A DNA stretch of 64,000 nt from Aristolochia californica (taxonomy: Eukaryota; Streptophyta; Magnoliopsida; Piperales; Aristolochiaceae). The notes under the pieces were generated by a model. The model saw only the letters and a program-made list of their open reading frames with translations, ran no database searches and had not been told where the DNA came from. Below are positions 39,045 to 51,280 of this stretch, one piece after another. Within the stretch, counting starts at the first letter, position 1. Every line of letters starts with the position of its first letter. The position numbers were made by a program, and so were the translations under genes. The DNA is taken from assembly GCA_029961685.1 (NCBI GenBank), contig JARWKL010000004.1, forward strand, positions 25,425,610-25,489,609, read 5' to 3'.

Positions 39045-39588
39045 TTTTTGTTGTGATCTATTTGCATTTAATCTTTTTTTTTGTTTACGAGATGAAGGGG
39101 AAGTGAAAAATCATGTTTTGATTTAATAAAAAAGTATGCATCTAAAACGGAAATGCACAATGCAAAAATGTAGACAGAGATAATTCCAAAAAGTATCTAT
39201 AAGTTTTTAGGATTGTAAACTCTTTTTAGTTTTTATATATTAGGTTCTACAATAATCATGAAAAGGGGGAGGCGAAGGATTTTTAACTGAGCGTTAACTC
39301 CCAATCCATACATCATTCCTTACAAAAATCTACCCCGTTATGCAAGATAAATCACTTTACAATCATCTATGATCGTAAGGTCAGCTTTTTGTAAATGGCA
39401 AAAATAATGGCTTGTTTGACTAGGGTAAATATCCCACCGCATGTTCACTTAGGAATTTAATGATATTATCTTTAAAAGGTTTGGATCCATAGGGCATTTG
39501 CATCTTTAACATGTTTCAAGCATGCATATCTATTTTTTAAAACATGTGTAGAAAAATCTTTTTCTTATAAAATTCCAAGCTATTAGGG

Positions 39589-42500
39589 TTGAACTAGTGG
39601 AATTTCCCAAACTTAGATAATAAAACTTTTGTGTTCATATGTGGTGTGTGAATAAATTTTCTTTACTTATATTTTTTTATTGCGTTATATTCTTTACGTA
39701 CATAAACTCTAAAATTTTCATTATGTTGTGATCGATTTGCTTTTTATCTCATTTTTTGTTTACGAGATGAAGGGAAAGTTAAAACTTATGTTTGGATTTA
39801 AGAAAAAAGTATACATATAAAATGGAAATGCACAATGAAAAAATGTACATAGAGAAAATTCAAAAAAGTGTCTGTAATTTTTAGGGATTCTAAACTCTTT
39901 TTAGTTTTTATATATCAGGTTTTGCAATCGTCGGGAAAAGGGGGAGGCAGGGGATTTTTAGCTGAGTCTTGACTCCTAATCCATAAGTCATTCCTTACAA
40001 AAATATTGCCCGTTACAAAATATAAATTACATTACAATCATCTATGATCGTTAGGTCAGCTTATTGTAAATGAGACAAATAGTGGCTTGTTTGGCTAAGG
40101 AAAATATCCCACCGCACGTTCACTTGAGAATTTAATGTTATTCACTTTAAATGGTATGGATCCATAGGTCATTTGCATATTTAACATGTTTGAAACATGT
40201 ATATCCATTTTTTAAAACATGTGTAGAAAAATCTCTTTCTTATAAAATTCCAAGCTATTAGGGTTGAACTAGTGAAATTTCCCAAACAGTGATAACAAAA
40301 CTTTTATGTTCATTTGTTCTATGTGAATAAATTTACTTTACTTACATTTGTTATTTCTTTAAATTCTTTCCATACATAAAATCTAAAACTTTCATTTTGT
40401 TGTGATCTATTTTTCCCTTTTATCTCTTTTTTTGTTACGAGATGAAGGGATAGTGAAAACTCAAGTTTTGATTTGAGAAAAAAGTAAACAGCTAAAATGG
40501 AAATGCACAATGCACAAATGTAGAGAGAGATAATTCCAAAAACTACCTGTAATTTTTAAGGATTGTTTACTCTTTTTAGTTTTTTATCAGGTTTTGTAAT
40601 CAGGGAAAAGGGGGAGGCGTGGGATTTTTAACTAAAGTGTTGATTCCCAATCCATATGTCATTCCTTACAAAAAAATAGCCCGTTACACATGATTAATCA
40701 CTTTACAATCATGTATGATCGTTAGGTCAGCTTTTTGTAAATGGGCAAAATAATGGCTTGTTTGAGTCGGGTAAATATCCTACCTCTCGTTCACTTGAGA
40801 ATTTATGGTTATTATCTTTAAAAGGTATGGATCCAAAGGTCATTTGCATCTTTAACATGTTTCAAGCATGCATATCCATTTTTTTAAACATGTGTAGAAA
40901 AAATTCTTTCTTATAAAATTCCAAGCTATTAGGGTTGAACTAGTGGAATTTCCAAAACTTAGATAACAAAACTTTTGTGTTCATATGTGGTGTGTGAATA
41001 AATTTTCTTTACTTACATTTTTTTATTGCGTTAAATTCTTTACGTACATAAACTCAAAAATTTTGATTATGTTGTGATTGATTTGCTTTTTATCTCATTT
41101 TTTGTTTAAGAGAGGAAGGGAAAGTTAAAACTTATGTTTTGATTTAAGAAAAAAGTATACATATAAAATGGAAATCCACAATGAAAAAATGTACATAGAG
41201 ATAATTCCAAAAAGTGTCTATAATTTTTAGGGATTGTAAACTCTTTTTAGCTTTTATATATCAAGTTTTGCAATCGTCTGGAAAAGGGGGAGGCAGGGGA
41301 TTTTTAACTGAGTGTTGACTCCTAATCCATAAGTCATTCCTTACTAAAATATAGCCTATTATGCATATAAATCACTTTATAATCATCTACGATCGTTAGG
41401 TTAGCTTTTTGTAAATGGGCAAAATAATGGCTTGTTTGACACGGGTAAATATCCCACCGCACGTTCACTTGAGAATTTAATGTTATTCTCTTTAAAAGGT
41501 GTGGATCCATAGGTCATTTGCATCTTTAACATGTTTCAAGCATGCATATCCATTTTTTAAAACTTGTGTAGAAAAATATCTTTCTTATTAAATTCCAAGC
41601 TATTAGGGTTGAACTAGTTGAATTTCCCAAACTTAGATAACAAAACTTTTGTGTTCATATGTGGTGTGTGAATAAATTTTCTTTACTTACATTTTTTTAT
41701 TGCGTTATATTCTTTCCATACATAAACTCTAAAATTTTCATTATGTTGTGATCAATTTGCTTTTTATCTCATTTTTTGTATACGAGATAAAGGGAAAGTT
41801 AAAACTTATGTTTTGATTGAAGAAAAATGTATACATATAAAATGGAAATGCACAATGAAAAAATGTACATGGAGATAATTACAAAAAATGTCTGTAATTT
41901 TTAGGGATAGTAAACTGTTTTTAGTTTTGATATATATCAGGTTTTGCAATCGTCGGGAAAAGGGGGAGGTGGGGTTTTTAACTGAGTGTCCACTCCAAAT
42001 CCATAAGTCATTTCTAACAAAAATATTGCCCGTTACAAAATATAATTTACTTTACAATTATCTATGATTATTTGGTCAGCTTAATGTAAATGAGACAAAT
42101 AGTGGCTTGTTTGACTCGGGTAAATATCCCACCGCACGTTCACTTGAGAATTTAATGTTATTCACTTTAAATGGTATGGATCGATAGGTCATTTGCATAT
42201 TTAACATGTTTCAAACATGTATATCCATTTTTTTAAACACGTGTAGAAAAATCTCTTTCTTATAAAATTTCAAGCTATTAGGGTTGACCTAGTGAAATTT
42301 CCCAAACTAGGATAACAAAACTTTTATGTTCATTTGTGTTGTGTGAATAAATTTACTTTACTTAAATTTGTTATTTCTTTAAATTCTTTCCATACATAAA
42401 ATCTAAAAATTTCATTTTGTTGTGATCTATTTTTCCCTTTTATCTCTTTTTTTGTTACGAGATGAAGGGATAGTGAAAACTCAAGTTTTGATTTAAGAAA

Positions 42501-42955
42501 AAAGTATACAGCTAAAATGTAAATGCACAATGCACAAATGTAGAGAGAGATAATTCCAAAAAGTGTCTGTAATTTTTAGGGATTGCTAACTCTTTTTAGT
42601 TTTTATCAGGTTTTGTAATCGTAGGGAAAAGGGGGAGGCGGGGGATTTTTAACTAAAGTGTTGATTCCCAATCCATATGTCATTCCTTATAAAAATTTGG
42701 CCCGTTACACATGATTAATCACTTTACAATCATGTATGATCGTTAGGTCAACTTTTTGTAAATGGGAAAAATAATGGCTTGTTTGAGTCGGGTAAATATC
42801 CCACCTCACGTTCACTTGAGAATTTATGGTTATTCTCTTTAAAAGGTTTGGATCCAAAGGTCATTTGCATCTTTAACATGTTTCAAGCATGCATATCCAT
42901 TTTTTAAAACATGTGTAGAAAAATCTCTTTCTTATAAAATACTAAGCTATTTGGG
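39589..42955 (+). repeat. Higher-order relation of ~2.02 kb (three monomers)
   Basis: Landmarks are at 39589, 40264, 40935, 41609 and 42284. Monomers 39589 and 41609 share TTTTTTTATTGCGTTATATTC, CATTATGTTGTGATC, CGTTACAAAATATAA and AAATGAGACAAATAGTGGC. Monomers 40264 and 42284 share TTTATGTTCATTTG, the CTATTTTTCCCTTTTATC block, GAAGGGATAGTGAAAACTC and TAACTAAAGTGTTGATTCCC. Both pairs are exactly 2020 bp apart. The middle monomer 40935 is closest to the first type in its left half, giving an order like A B A' A B. Confidence 0.85.
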
Positions 42956-44699
42956 TTGAACTAGTGGAATTTCCCAAACTTGGATAACAAAACATTTGTG
43001 TTCATTTGTGGTGTGTGAATAAATTTTCTTTACTTACATTTTTTATTGCTTTAAATTCTTTCCATACATAAACTCGAAAAATTGCATGTTGTTGTGATCT
43101 ATTTGCCTTTTATCTCATGTTTGGTTTAATGGATGAAGGGAAAGTGAAAACTCAAGCTTTGATTAAAGAAAATAGTATACATCTAAAATGAAAATGCACA
43201 ATGCAGAAATGTAGAGAGAGATAATTCCAAAAAGTGTCTGTAATTTTTAGGGATTGTAAAATCTTTTTAGATTTTATATATCAGGTTTTGCAATCGTCAA
43301 GAAAAAAGGGGAGCGAGGAGTTTTTAATTGAGTGTTGACTCCCAATCCACAAGTCATTCCTTACAAAATATTGCCAGTTATGCATGATAAATCACTTTAC
43401 AATCATCTATGATTGTTAGGTCAGCTTTTTTTAAATGGGCAATATGTTGGTTTGTTTAACACAGGTAAAAATGCCACCCACGTTCACTTGAGAATATATT
43501 GTTGTTCTCTTTAAAAGGTTTGGATCCATCGGTCATTTGCATCTTTAACATGTTATAAGCATGCATATTGTTTTTTTAAAACATGTGTAGAAAAATCTCT
43601 TTCTTATAAAATTCCAAGCTATTAGGATTGAACTAGTGGAATTTCCCAAACTTAAATAACAAAACTTTTGTGTTCATTTGTAGTGTGTGAATAAATTTTC
43701 TTTACTTACATTTGTTATTTCTTTAATGCTTTCTATACATAAACTCTAAAATTTTTGTTTCGTTGTGATTTATTTGCCTTTTATTCTCTTTTTTTGTTTA
43801 CGAGATGAAGGGAAAGTGAAAACTCAAGTTTTGATTTAAGGAAAAAGTATATATCTAAAATGGAAATGGACAATGCACAAATGTAGAGAGAGATAATTCC
43901 AAAACGAGTCTGTAATTTTTAGGGATTGTAAACTCTTTTTAGTTTCTATATATCAGGTTCTACAATCGTTGAGAAAAGGGGGAGGCGACGGACTTTTAAC
44001 TGAGAGTTTATTCCTAATCCATAAGTCATTCCTTACAAAAATATCTCCCGTTATGCATGATAAATCACTTTACAATAATCTATGATCGTTAGGTCAACTT
44101 TTTGTAAATGGGCAAAAAAATGGCTTGTTTGACTTGGGTAAATATCCCACCCCACGTTCACTTGAGAATTTAATGTTATTTTCTTTAAAAAGTTTGGATC
44201 CTTAGTTCATTTGCATGTTTAACATTTTTCAAGCATGTATATCCTTTTTTTAAAACATGCATAGAAAAGTATCTTTCTTCTAAAATTCCAAGCTATTAGG
44301 GTTGAACTTGTGGAATTTCCCAATCTTGGATAACAAAACTTTTGTGATCATTTGTGGTGTGTGAATAAATTTTATTTACTTACATTTTTTATTGCTTTAA
44401 ATTCTTACCATACATAAACTCTAAAATTTTCATTTTGTTGTGTTCTATTTTTGCCTTTTATCTCTTTTTTGTTTACAAGATGAACGGAAAGTGAAAACTA
44501 GAGTTTTGATTTAAGAAAAAAGTATACATCTAAAATGGAAATGCACAATGCACAAAAATCAGAGTGACATAATTCCAAAGAGAGTGTAATTTTTAGGGAT
44601 TGTAAACACATTTTAGTTTTTATATTTCAGGTTTTTCAATCTTTGGGAAACAGGGGAGGTGGGGGATTTTTAACTGAGTGTTGACTTCCAATCCATAAG
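42956..44699 (+). repeat. Ordinary subfamily B monomers
   Basis: Landmarks are at 42956, 43628 and 44302, spaced 672 and 674 bp. They are intact and show no special relation to the blocks on either side. No genes or other elements were seen. Confidence 0.88.
43628..44301 (+). repeat. Reference monomer with landmark positions (674 bp)
   Basis: I use this full-length subfamily B monomer as a map of the unit. Offsets from the TTGAAC landmark: GTGTGTGAATAAATTTTC near +56; the pyrimidine tract ending in a T run near +150 to +170; CGAGATGAAGGGAAAGTG at +174; GAGAGAGATAATTCC at +259; the G-rich purine box, about +344 to +365; the ACTGAG block near +371; GATCGTTAGGTCA at +457; CACGTTCACTTG at +525; the GGATCC-containing block near +567; the AAGCATG block near +605; and ATTCCAAGC at about +659, which leads into the next landmark. 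No part of it looks like a gene. Its only internal repetition is a short GATC-N2-TAGGTCA similarity described under findings. Confidence 0.9.
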
Positions 44700-47400
44700 T
44701 CATTCCTTACAAAAATATAGACCATTACACAAAATAAATCACTTTACAATCATCTTTAATCGCTAGGTCAGCTTTTTGTAAATGGGCAAAATAATGTCTT
44801 GTTTGACTCGGATAAATAACCCACCGCAAGTTCACTTGAAAATTTAATGTTATTATCTTTAAAAAGTTTGGATCCATAGGTCATTTGCATCTTTAACATA
44901 TTTCATGCATGCATATCTATTTTTTAAAACATGTGTAGAAAAATCTCTTTCTTATAAAATTCCAAGCTATTACGGATGAACATGTGGAATTTCCCAAACT
45001 TGGATAACAAACCTTTTGTGCTCATTTGTGGTGTGTGAATAAATTATCTTTTTTACATTTTTTATTGTTTTAATTTCTTTCCATTCATAAACTCTAAAAT
45101 TTTCATTTTGTTGTCATCTATTTTGGCCTTTTATCTCTTTTTTTGTTTACGAGATGAAGGGAAAGTGAAAACTAAAGTTTTGATTTGAAAAAAAATAATA
45201 TATCTAAAATAGAAATGCACAATGCAAAAATGTAGAGTGAGATAATTCCAAAAAGTGTTTGTAATTTTTAGGGATTGTAAACTCTTTTTAGTTTTAATAT
45301 ATCAGATTTTGCAATCGTCGAGAAAAGGGGGAGGCGAGGGATTTTTAACTGAGTGTTAACTACCAATCCATAAGTCATTCCTTACAAAAATATAGCCAAG
45401 TATGAATTATAAATCACTTTACAATCATCTATGATCGTTAAGTCAGCTTTTTGTAAATAGGCAAAATAATGGCTTGTTTGACTCGGGTAAATATCACACC
45501 GCACATTCACTTGAGAATTTAATATTAGTTTCTTTAAATGGTATGGTTTCGTAGGTCATTTGTATTTTGAACATGTTTCAAACATGCATATTCATTTTTT
45601 AAAACTTGTGTAGAAAAATCACTTTCTTATAAAATTGCAACCTATATGGGTTGAACTAGTGATATTTCCCAAACTTGGATAACAAAACTTTTTTGTTCAT
45701 TTGTGGTGTGTGAAAAAAATTTCTTTACTTACATTTGATATTGATTTTAATTCTTCCCATACATAAACTCTAAAATTTTCATTTTGTGGTGATCTATTTT
45801 TTCCTATTATCTCGTTTTTTGTTTTGCGAGATGAAGGGAAAGTGAAAACTCGAGTTTTGATTTAAGAAAAAATTATACATCCAAAATGAAAATTCACAAT
45901 GCAGAAATGTAGAGAGAGATAATTACAAATGATTTCTGTCATTTTTAAGGATTTTAAACTCTTTTTAGTTTTTATATCTCAGGTTTTGCAATCGTCAGGA
46001 AAAGGGGGAGGCAAGGGATTTTTAACTGAATGCTGACTCCCAATCCATAAGTCATTCCTCACAAAAAATATAGACCGTTACGCATGATCAATCACTTAAG
46101 AGTCATCTATGATCGCTAGGTTAGCATTTAGAAAATGGGCAAAATAATGGCTTGTTTGACTCGCGTAAATATCCAACCGCATGTTCACTTGAGAATTTAA
46201 TGTTATTCTCTTTAAAAGGTTTGGATCTATAGGTCATTTGCATCTTTAACATTTTTCAAGCATGCATATCTATTTAGTTAAAACATGTTTAGAAAAATAT
46301 CTTTCTTATAAAATTCCAAGCTATTAGGGTTGAACTAGTGGAATTTCCCAAACTTGGATAACAAAACTTGTGTTCATTTGTGGTGTGTGAATAAATTTTC
46401 TTTACTTACATTTGTTATTGGTATAAATGCTTTCCATACATAAACTCTAAGATTTTAGTTTTGTTGTGATCTATTTGCCTTTTACCTCTTTTTTTATTCA
46501 TGAGATGTAGGGAAAGTTAAAAATAAAGTTTTGAATTAAGAAAAAAGTATACACCTAAAACGGAAATGCACAATGTACAAATGTAGAGTGAGATAATTAC
46601 AAAACGTGTCTGCAATTTTTAGGGATTGTAAACTCTTTTTAGTTTTTATATATCAGGTTTTGCAATCATTCGTAAAAGAGGGACGCGGGGATATTTAACT
46701 GAGTGTTGACTCCCAATCCAGAAGTCATTCCTTACAAAAATATCTCCTATTACGCATGATAAATCACTTTACAATAATCTATGATCGTTAGGTCAACTTT
46801 TTGTAAGTGGGCAAAATAATGGCTGGGTTGACTCAAGTAAATATCCCAACGCACGTTCACTTGAGAATTTAATATTATTCTCTTTAAACGGTTTTGATCC
46901 ATAGGTCATTTGCATCTTTGAAATGTTTCAAGCATGCATATCCATTTTTTAAAATATGTGTAGAAAAATCTCTTTTTTAATAAAATTCCAAGCTATTAGG
47001 GTCGAACTAGTGGAATTTTCCATACTTGGATAACAAAACTTTTCTGTTCATTTGTGGTGTGTGAATAAATTTTCTTTACTTACATTTGTTATTGCTTTAA
47101 ATTATTTCCTTACATAAACTCTCTAATTTTAATTATGTTGTATTTTCCTTTTATCTTTTTTTTTTTTTTACAAGATGTTGGGAAAGTGAAAACTCAAGTT
47201 TTAATTTATGAAAAAAGTATAAATCTAAAATGGAAATGTACAATGCAAAAATATATATAGAGAGATAATTCCAAAAAGTGTCTGTAATTTTTAGTGATTT
47301 TAAACTCTTTTTAGTTTTCATATATCCGGTTTTGCAATCGTCCGGAAAAGGGAGAGGCGGGGGATTTTTAACTGAGTGTTGACTCCAAATCCATAAGTCA
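44700..47400 (+). repeat. Four-monomer (2.70 kb) tandem unit, copy 1
   Basis: Landmarks are at 44976 (GGATGAACATGTGG), 45651, 46330 and 47002 (GGTCGAACTAG). States shared with copy 2 at offsets of 2696-2701 bp include CACAAAATAAATCACTTTAC (44727 and 47427), AAATTATCTTTTTTACATTT, GATTTGAAAAAAAATAA, AATTGCAACCTATA, AAAACGTGTCT and TTTTCTGTTCATTTG. Each of the four monomers has its own private states, so the unit is a true higher-order repeat and not chance likeness of adjacent monomers. Confidence 0.9.
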
Positions 47401-50095
47401 TTCCTTACCAAAATATAGACCGTTACACAAAATAAATCACTTTACAATCATCTTTGATCGGTAGGTCAGCTTTTTGTAAATGGGCAAAATAATGTCTTGT
47501 TTGACTCGGGTAAATAACCCACCGCACGTTCACTTGAGAATTTAATGTTATTCTCTTTAAAAAGTTTGGATCCATAGGTCATTTGCCTCTTTAATATGTT
47601 TCAAGCATGCATATCTATTTTTTCAAACATGTTTAGAAAAATCTCTTTCTTATAAAATTCCAAGCTATTAGGGATGAACATGTGGAATTTCCCAAACATG
47701 GATAACAAAAATTTTGTGCTCATTTGTGGTGTGTGAATAAATTATCTTTTTTACATTTTTTATTGCTTTAAATTCTTTCCACACATAAAATCTAAAATTT
47801 TCATTTTGTTGTGATCAATTTAGGCCTTTTTTCTCTTTTTTTGTATACGAGATGAAGGGAAAGTGAAAACTCTAGTTTTGATTTGAAAAAAAATAAAATA
47901 TCTAAAATAGAAATGCACAATAATAAAATGTAGAGTGAGATAATTCCAAAAAGTGTCTGTAATTTTTAGGGAATGTAAACTCTTTTTAGTTTTAATATAT
48001 CAGATTGTTCAATCGTCGAGAAAAGGGGGAGGCGAGGGCTTTTTAACTGAGTGTTGACTACCAATCCATAAGTCATTCCTTACAAAAATATAGCCCGTTT
48101 TGAATTATAAATCACTTTACAATCATCTATGATCGTCAGGTCAGCTTTTTGTAAATGGGCAAAATAATGGCTTGTTTGACTCGGGTAAATATCACATCGC
48201 ACGTTCACTTGAGAATTTAATATTATTTTCTTTAAATGGTGTGGATCCGTAGGTCATTTGCATCTTGAACATGTTTCAAACATGCATATTCATTTTTTAA
48301 AACAGGTGTAGAAAAATCTCTTTCTTATTAAATTGCAACCTATAAGGGTTGAACTAGTGGAATTTCCCAAACTTGGATAAGAAAATTTTTTTGTTCATTT
48401 GTGGTATGTGAAAAAAATTTATTTACTAACATTTGTTATTGATTTTAATTCTTTCCATACATAAACTCTAAATTTTTCATTTTTTTGTGATCTATTTTTG
48501 CCTTTTATCTCTTTTTTTGTTTACGAGATGAAGGGAAAGTGACAACTCGAGTTTTGATTTAATAAAAAATTATACATCTAAAATGAAAATGCACAATGCA
48601 GAAATGTAGAGAAAGATAGTTCCAAAAAGTCTCTATCATTTTTAAGGATTTTAAACTCTTTTTAGTTTTTATATTTTAGGTTTTGCAATCGTCAGGAAAA
48701 GGGGGAGGAGAGGGATTTTTAACTGAGTGCTGACTCCCAATCCATAAGTCATTCCTTACCAAAAATATAGCCTGTTACGCATGATCAATCACTTAAGAGT
48801 CATCTATGATTGTTAGGTTAGCATTTTGAAAATGGGCAAAATAATGGCTTGTTTGACTCGGGTAAATATCCAACCGCACGTTCACTTGAGAATTTAATGT
48901 TATTCTCTTTAAAAGGTTTGGATCTATAGGTCATTTGCATCTTTAACATTTTTCAAGCATGCATATCCATTTTTTAAAACATGTGTAGAAAAATCTCTTT
49001 CTTATAAAATTCCAAGCTATTAGGGTTGAACTAGTGGAATTTCCCAAACTTGGATAACAAAACTTTTGTGTTCAATTGTGGTGTGTGAATAAATTTTCTT
49101 TACTTACATTTGTTTTTGGTTTAAATGCTTTCCATACATAAACTCTAAGATTTTAGTTTTGTTGTGATATATTTGCCTTTTACCTCTTTTTTTTTATTTA
49201 CGAGATGTAGGGAAAGTTAAAACTAAAGTTTTGATTTAAGAAAAAAGTATACATCTAAAAAGGAAATGCACATTGTGCAAATGTAGAATGAGATAATTAC
49301 AAAACGTGTCTACAATTTTTAGGGATTGTAAACTATTTTTAGTTTTTTTATATCAGGTTTTGGAATCATTGGGAAAAGGGGGAGGCGGGGGATATTTAAC
49401 TGAGTGTTGACTCCCAATCCAGAAGTCATTCCTTACAAAAATATCTCCTGTTACGCATGATAAATCACTTTACAATAATCTATGATCGTTAGGTCAACTT
49501 TTTGTAAATGGGAAAAATAATGGCTAGTTAGACTCAGGTAAATATCCCACCGCACGTTCACTTGAGAATTTAATATTATTCTCTTTAAACGGTTTTGATC
49601 CATAGGTCATTTGCATCTTTAAAATGTTTCAAGCATGTATATCCATTTTTTAAAATATGTGTAGAAAAATCTCTTTTTTAATAAAATTCCAAGCTATTAG
49701 GGTCGAACTAGTGGAATTTTCCATACTTGGATAACAAAACTTTTCTGTTCATTTGTGGTGTCTGAATAAATTTTCTTTACTTACATTTGTTATTGCTTTA
49801 AATTCTTTCCTTACATAAACTCTCTAATTTTAATTATGTTCTATTTTCCTTTTATCTATTTTTTTTACGAGATGTTGGGAAAGTGAAAACTCAAGTTTTA
49901 ATTTATGAAAAAATTATACATAAAAAATGGAAATGTACAATGCAAAGATATGGAGAGAGATAATTCCAAAAAGTTTCTATAATTTTTAGTGATTTTAAAC
50001 TCTTTTTTGTTTTCATATATCAGGTTTTGAAATCGTCAGGAAAAGGGAGAGGTGGGGGATTTTTAACTGATTGTTGAGTCCCAATCCATAAGTCA
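47401..50095 (+). repeat. Four-monomer (2.70 kb) tandem unit, copy 2
   Basis: Landmarks are at 47674, 48349, 49026 and 49703. The first and fourth carry the same altered forms as copy 1 (GGATGAAC and GGTCGAAC). Stretches compared by eye are roughly 90-95% identical, below the 8.1-17.1 kb pair, so this duplication looks older. The match fades after about 50090, where TTTATGCATGATAAATCTC no longer follows the CACAAAATAAATC state that opens each copy. Confidence 0.9.
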
Positions 50096-51259
50096 TTCCT
50101 TGCAAAAATATAGCCCTTTATGCATGATAAATCTCTTTACAATCATCTATGATCGTTAGGTCAACTTTTTCTAAATGGGCAAAATAATGGCTTGTTTGAC
50201 TTTGGTAAATATCCCACCGCATGTTCACTTGAGAATTTAATGTTTTTCTCTTTAAAATGTTTGGATCCATAAGTCATTTACATCTTTAACAAGTTTCAAG
50301 CATGCTGATCCATTTTTTTAAACATGTGTAGAAAAATATCTTTCTTATAAAATTCCATACTATTAGGGTTGAACTAGTGGAATTTCCCAACCTTGGATAA
50401 CAAAAATTTTGTGTTCATTTGTTTTGTGTGAATAAATTTTCTTTACTTACAATTTTTATTGCTTTAAATTATTTCCATACATAAACTCTTAAATTTTCAT
50501 TTTGTTGTGATCTATTTTTGCCTTTTATCTCTTTTTTTGTTTACGAGATGAAGGAAAAGTGAAAAATCAAGTTTTGAATTAAGAAAAAATTATACATCTA
50601 AAACGGAAAAGCACAATGAACAAATGTAGAGAGAGATAATATCAAAAACCGTTTGTAATTTTTTAGGATTGTAAACTCATTTTAGTTTTTATTAATTAGG
50701 TTTTGCAATCGTCGGGAAAAAGGGGAGGCAGGGGATTTTGAACGGAGTGTTGACTCCCAATCCATAAGAAATTCCTTACAAAAATATAGCCTGTTGCGCA
50801 GGATAAATCACTTTACAATCATCTATGATCGTTAGGTCAGATTTTATTAAATGGGCAAAATAATGGCTTGTTTGACTCGGGTAAATATCCCACCGCACAT
50901 TCACGTGAGAATTTAATGTTATTCTCTTTAAAATGCTTGGATCCATAGGTCATTTGCATCTTTAACATGTTTTAAGCATGCATATCCATTTTTTAAAACA
51001 TGTGTAGAAAAATCTCCTTCTTATAATATTCCATGCTATTGGGGTTGAACTAGTGGAATTTCCCAACCTTGGATAATAAAACTTTTGTGTTCATTTGTGG
51101 TGTGTGAATAAATTTTCTTTACTTATATTTGTTATTGCTTTTAATTCTTTCAATACATAAACTCTAAAATTTTCATTTTGTTGTGATCTATTTTTGCCTT
51201 TTATCTCTTTTTTTGTTTACATGATGAAGGGAAAGTGAAAATTCGAGTTTTGATTTAAG

Positions 51260-51280
51260 AAAAAAGTATCAGTAATTTTT
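51260..51280 (+). repeat. Monomer with ~58 bp deletion
   Basis: AAGAAAAAAGTATCAGTAATTTTTAGG joins the GTATACATC block to the GTGTCAGTAATTTTTAGG block. The usual ATGCACAATGCAC and GAGAGATAATTCC blocks between them are missing. The landmark step from 51045 to 51662 is 617 bp. Confidence 0.8.

Noticed and set aside
43960..43990. CENP-B box-like reading of the CGTCGGGAAAAGG region
   Set aside because: Against the known core TTCG-N4-A-N2-CGGG only the CGGG end and a few other bases fit in the consensus, and the spacing is off. Not a convincing box.
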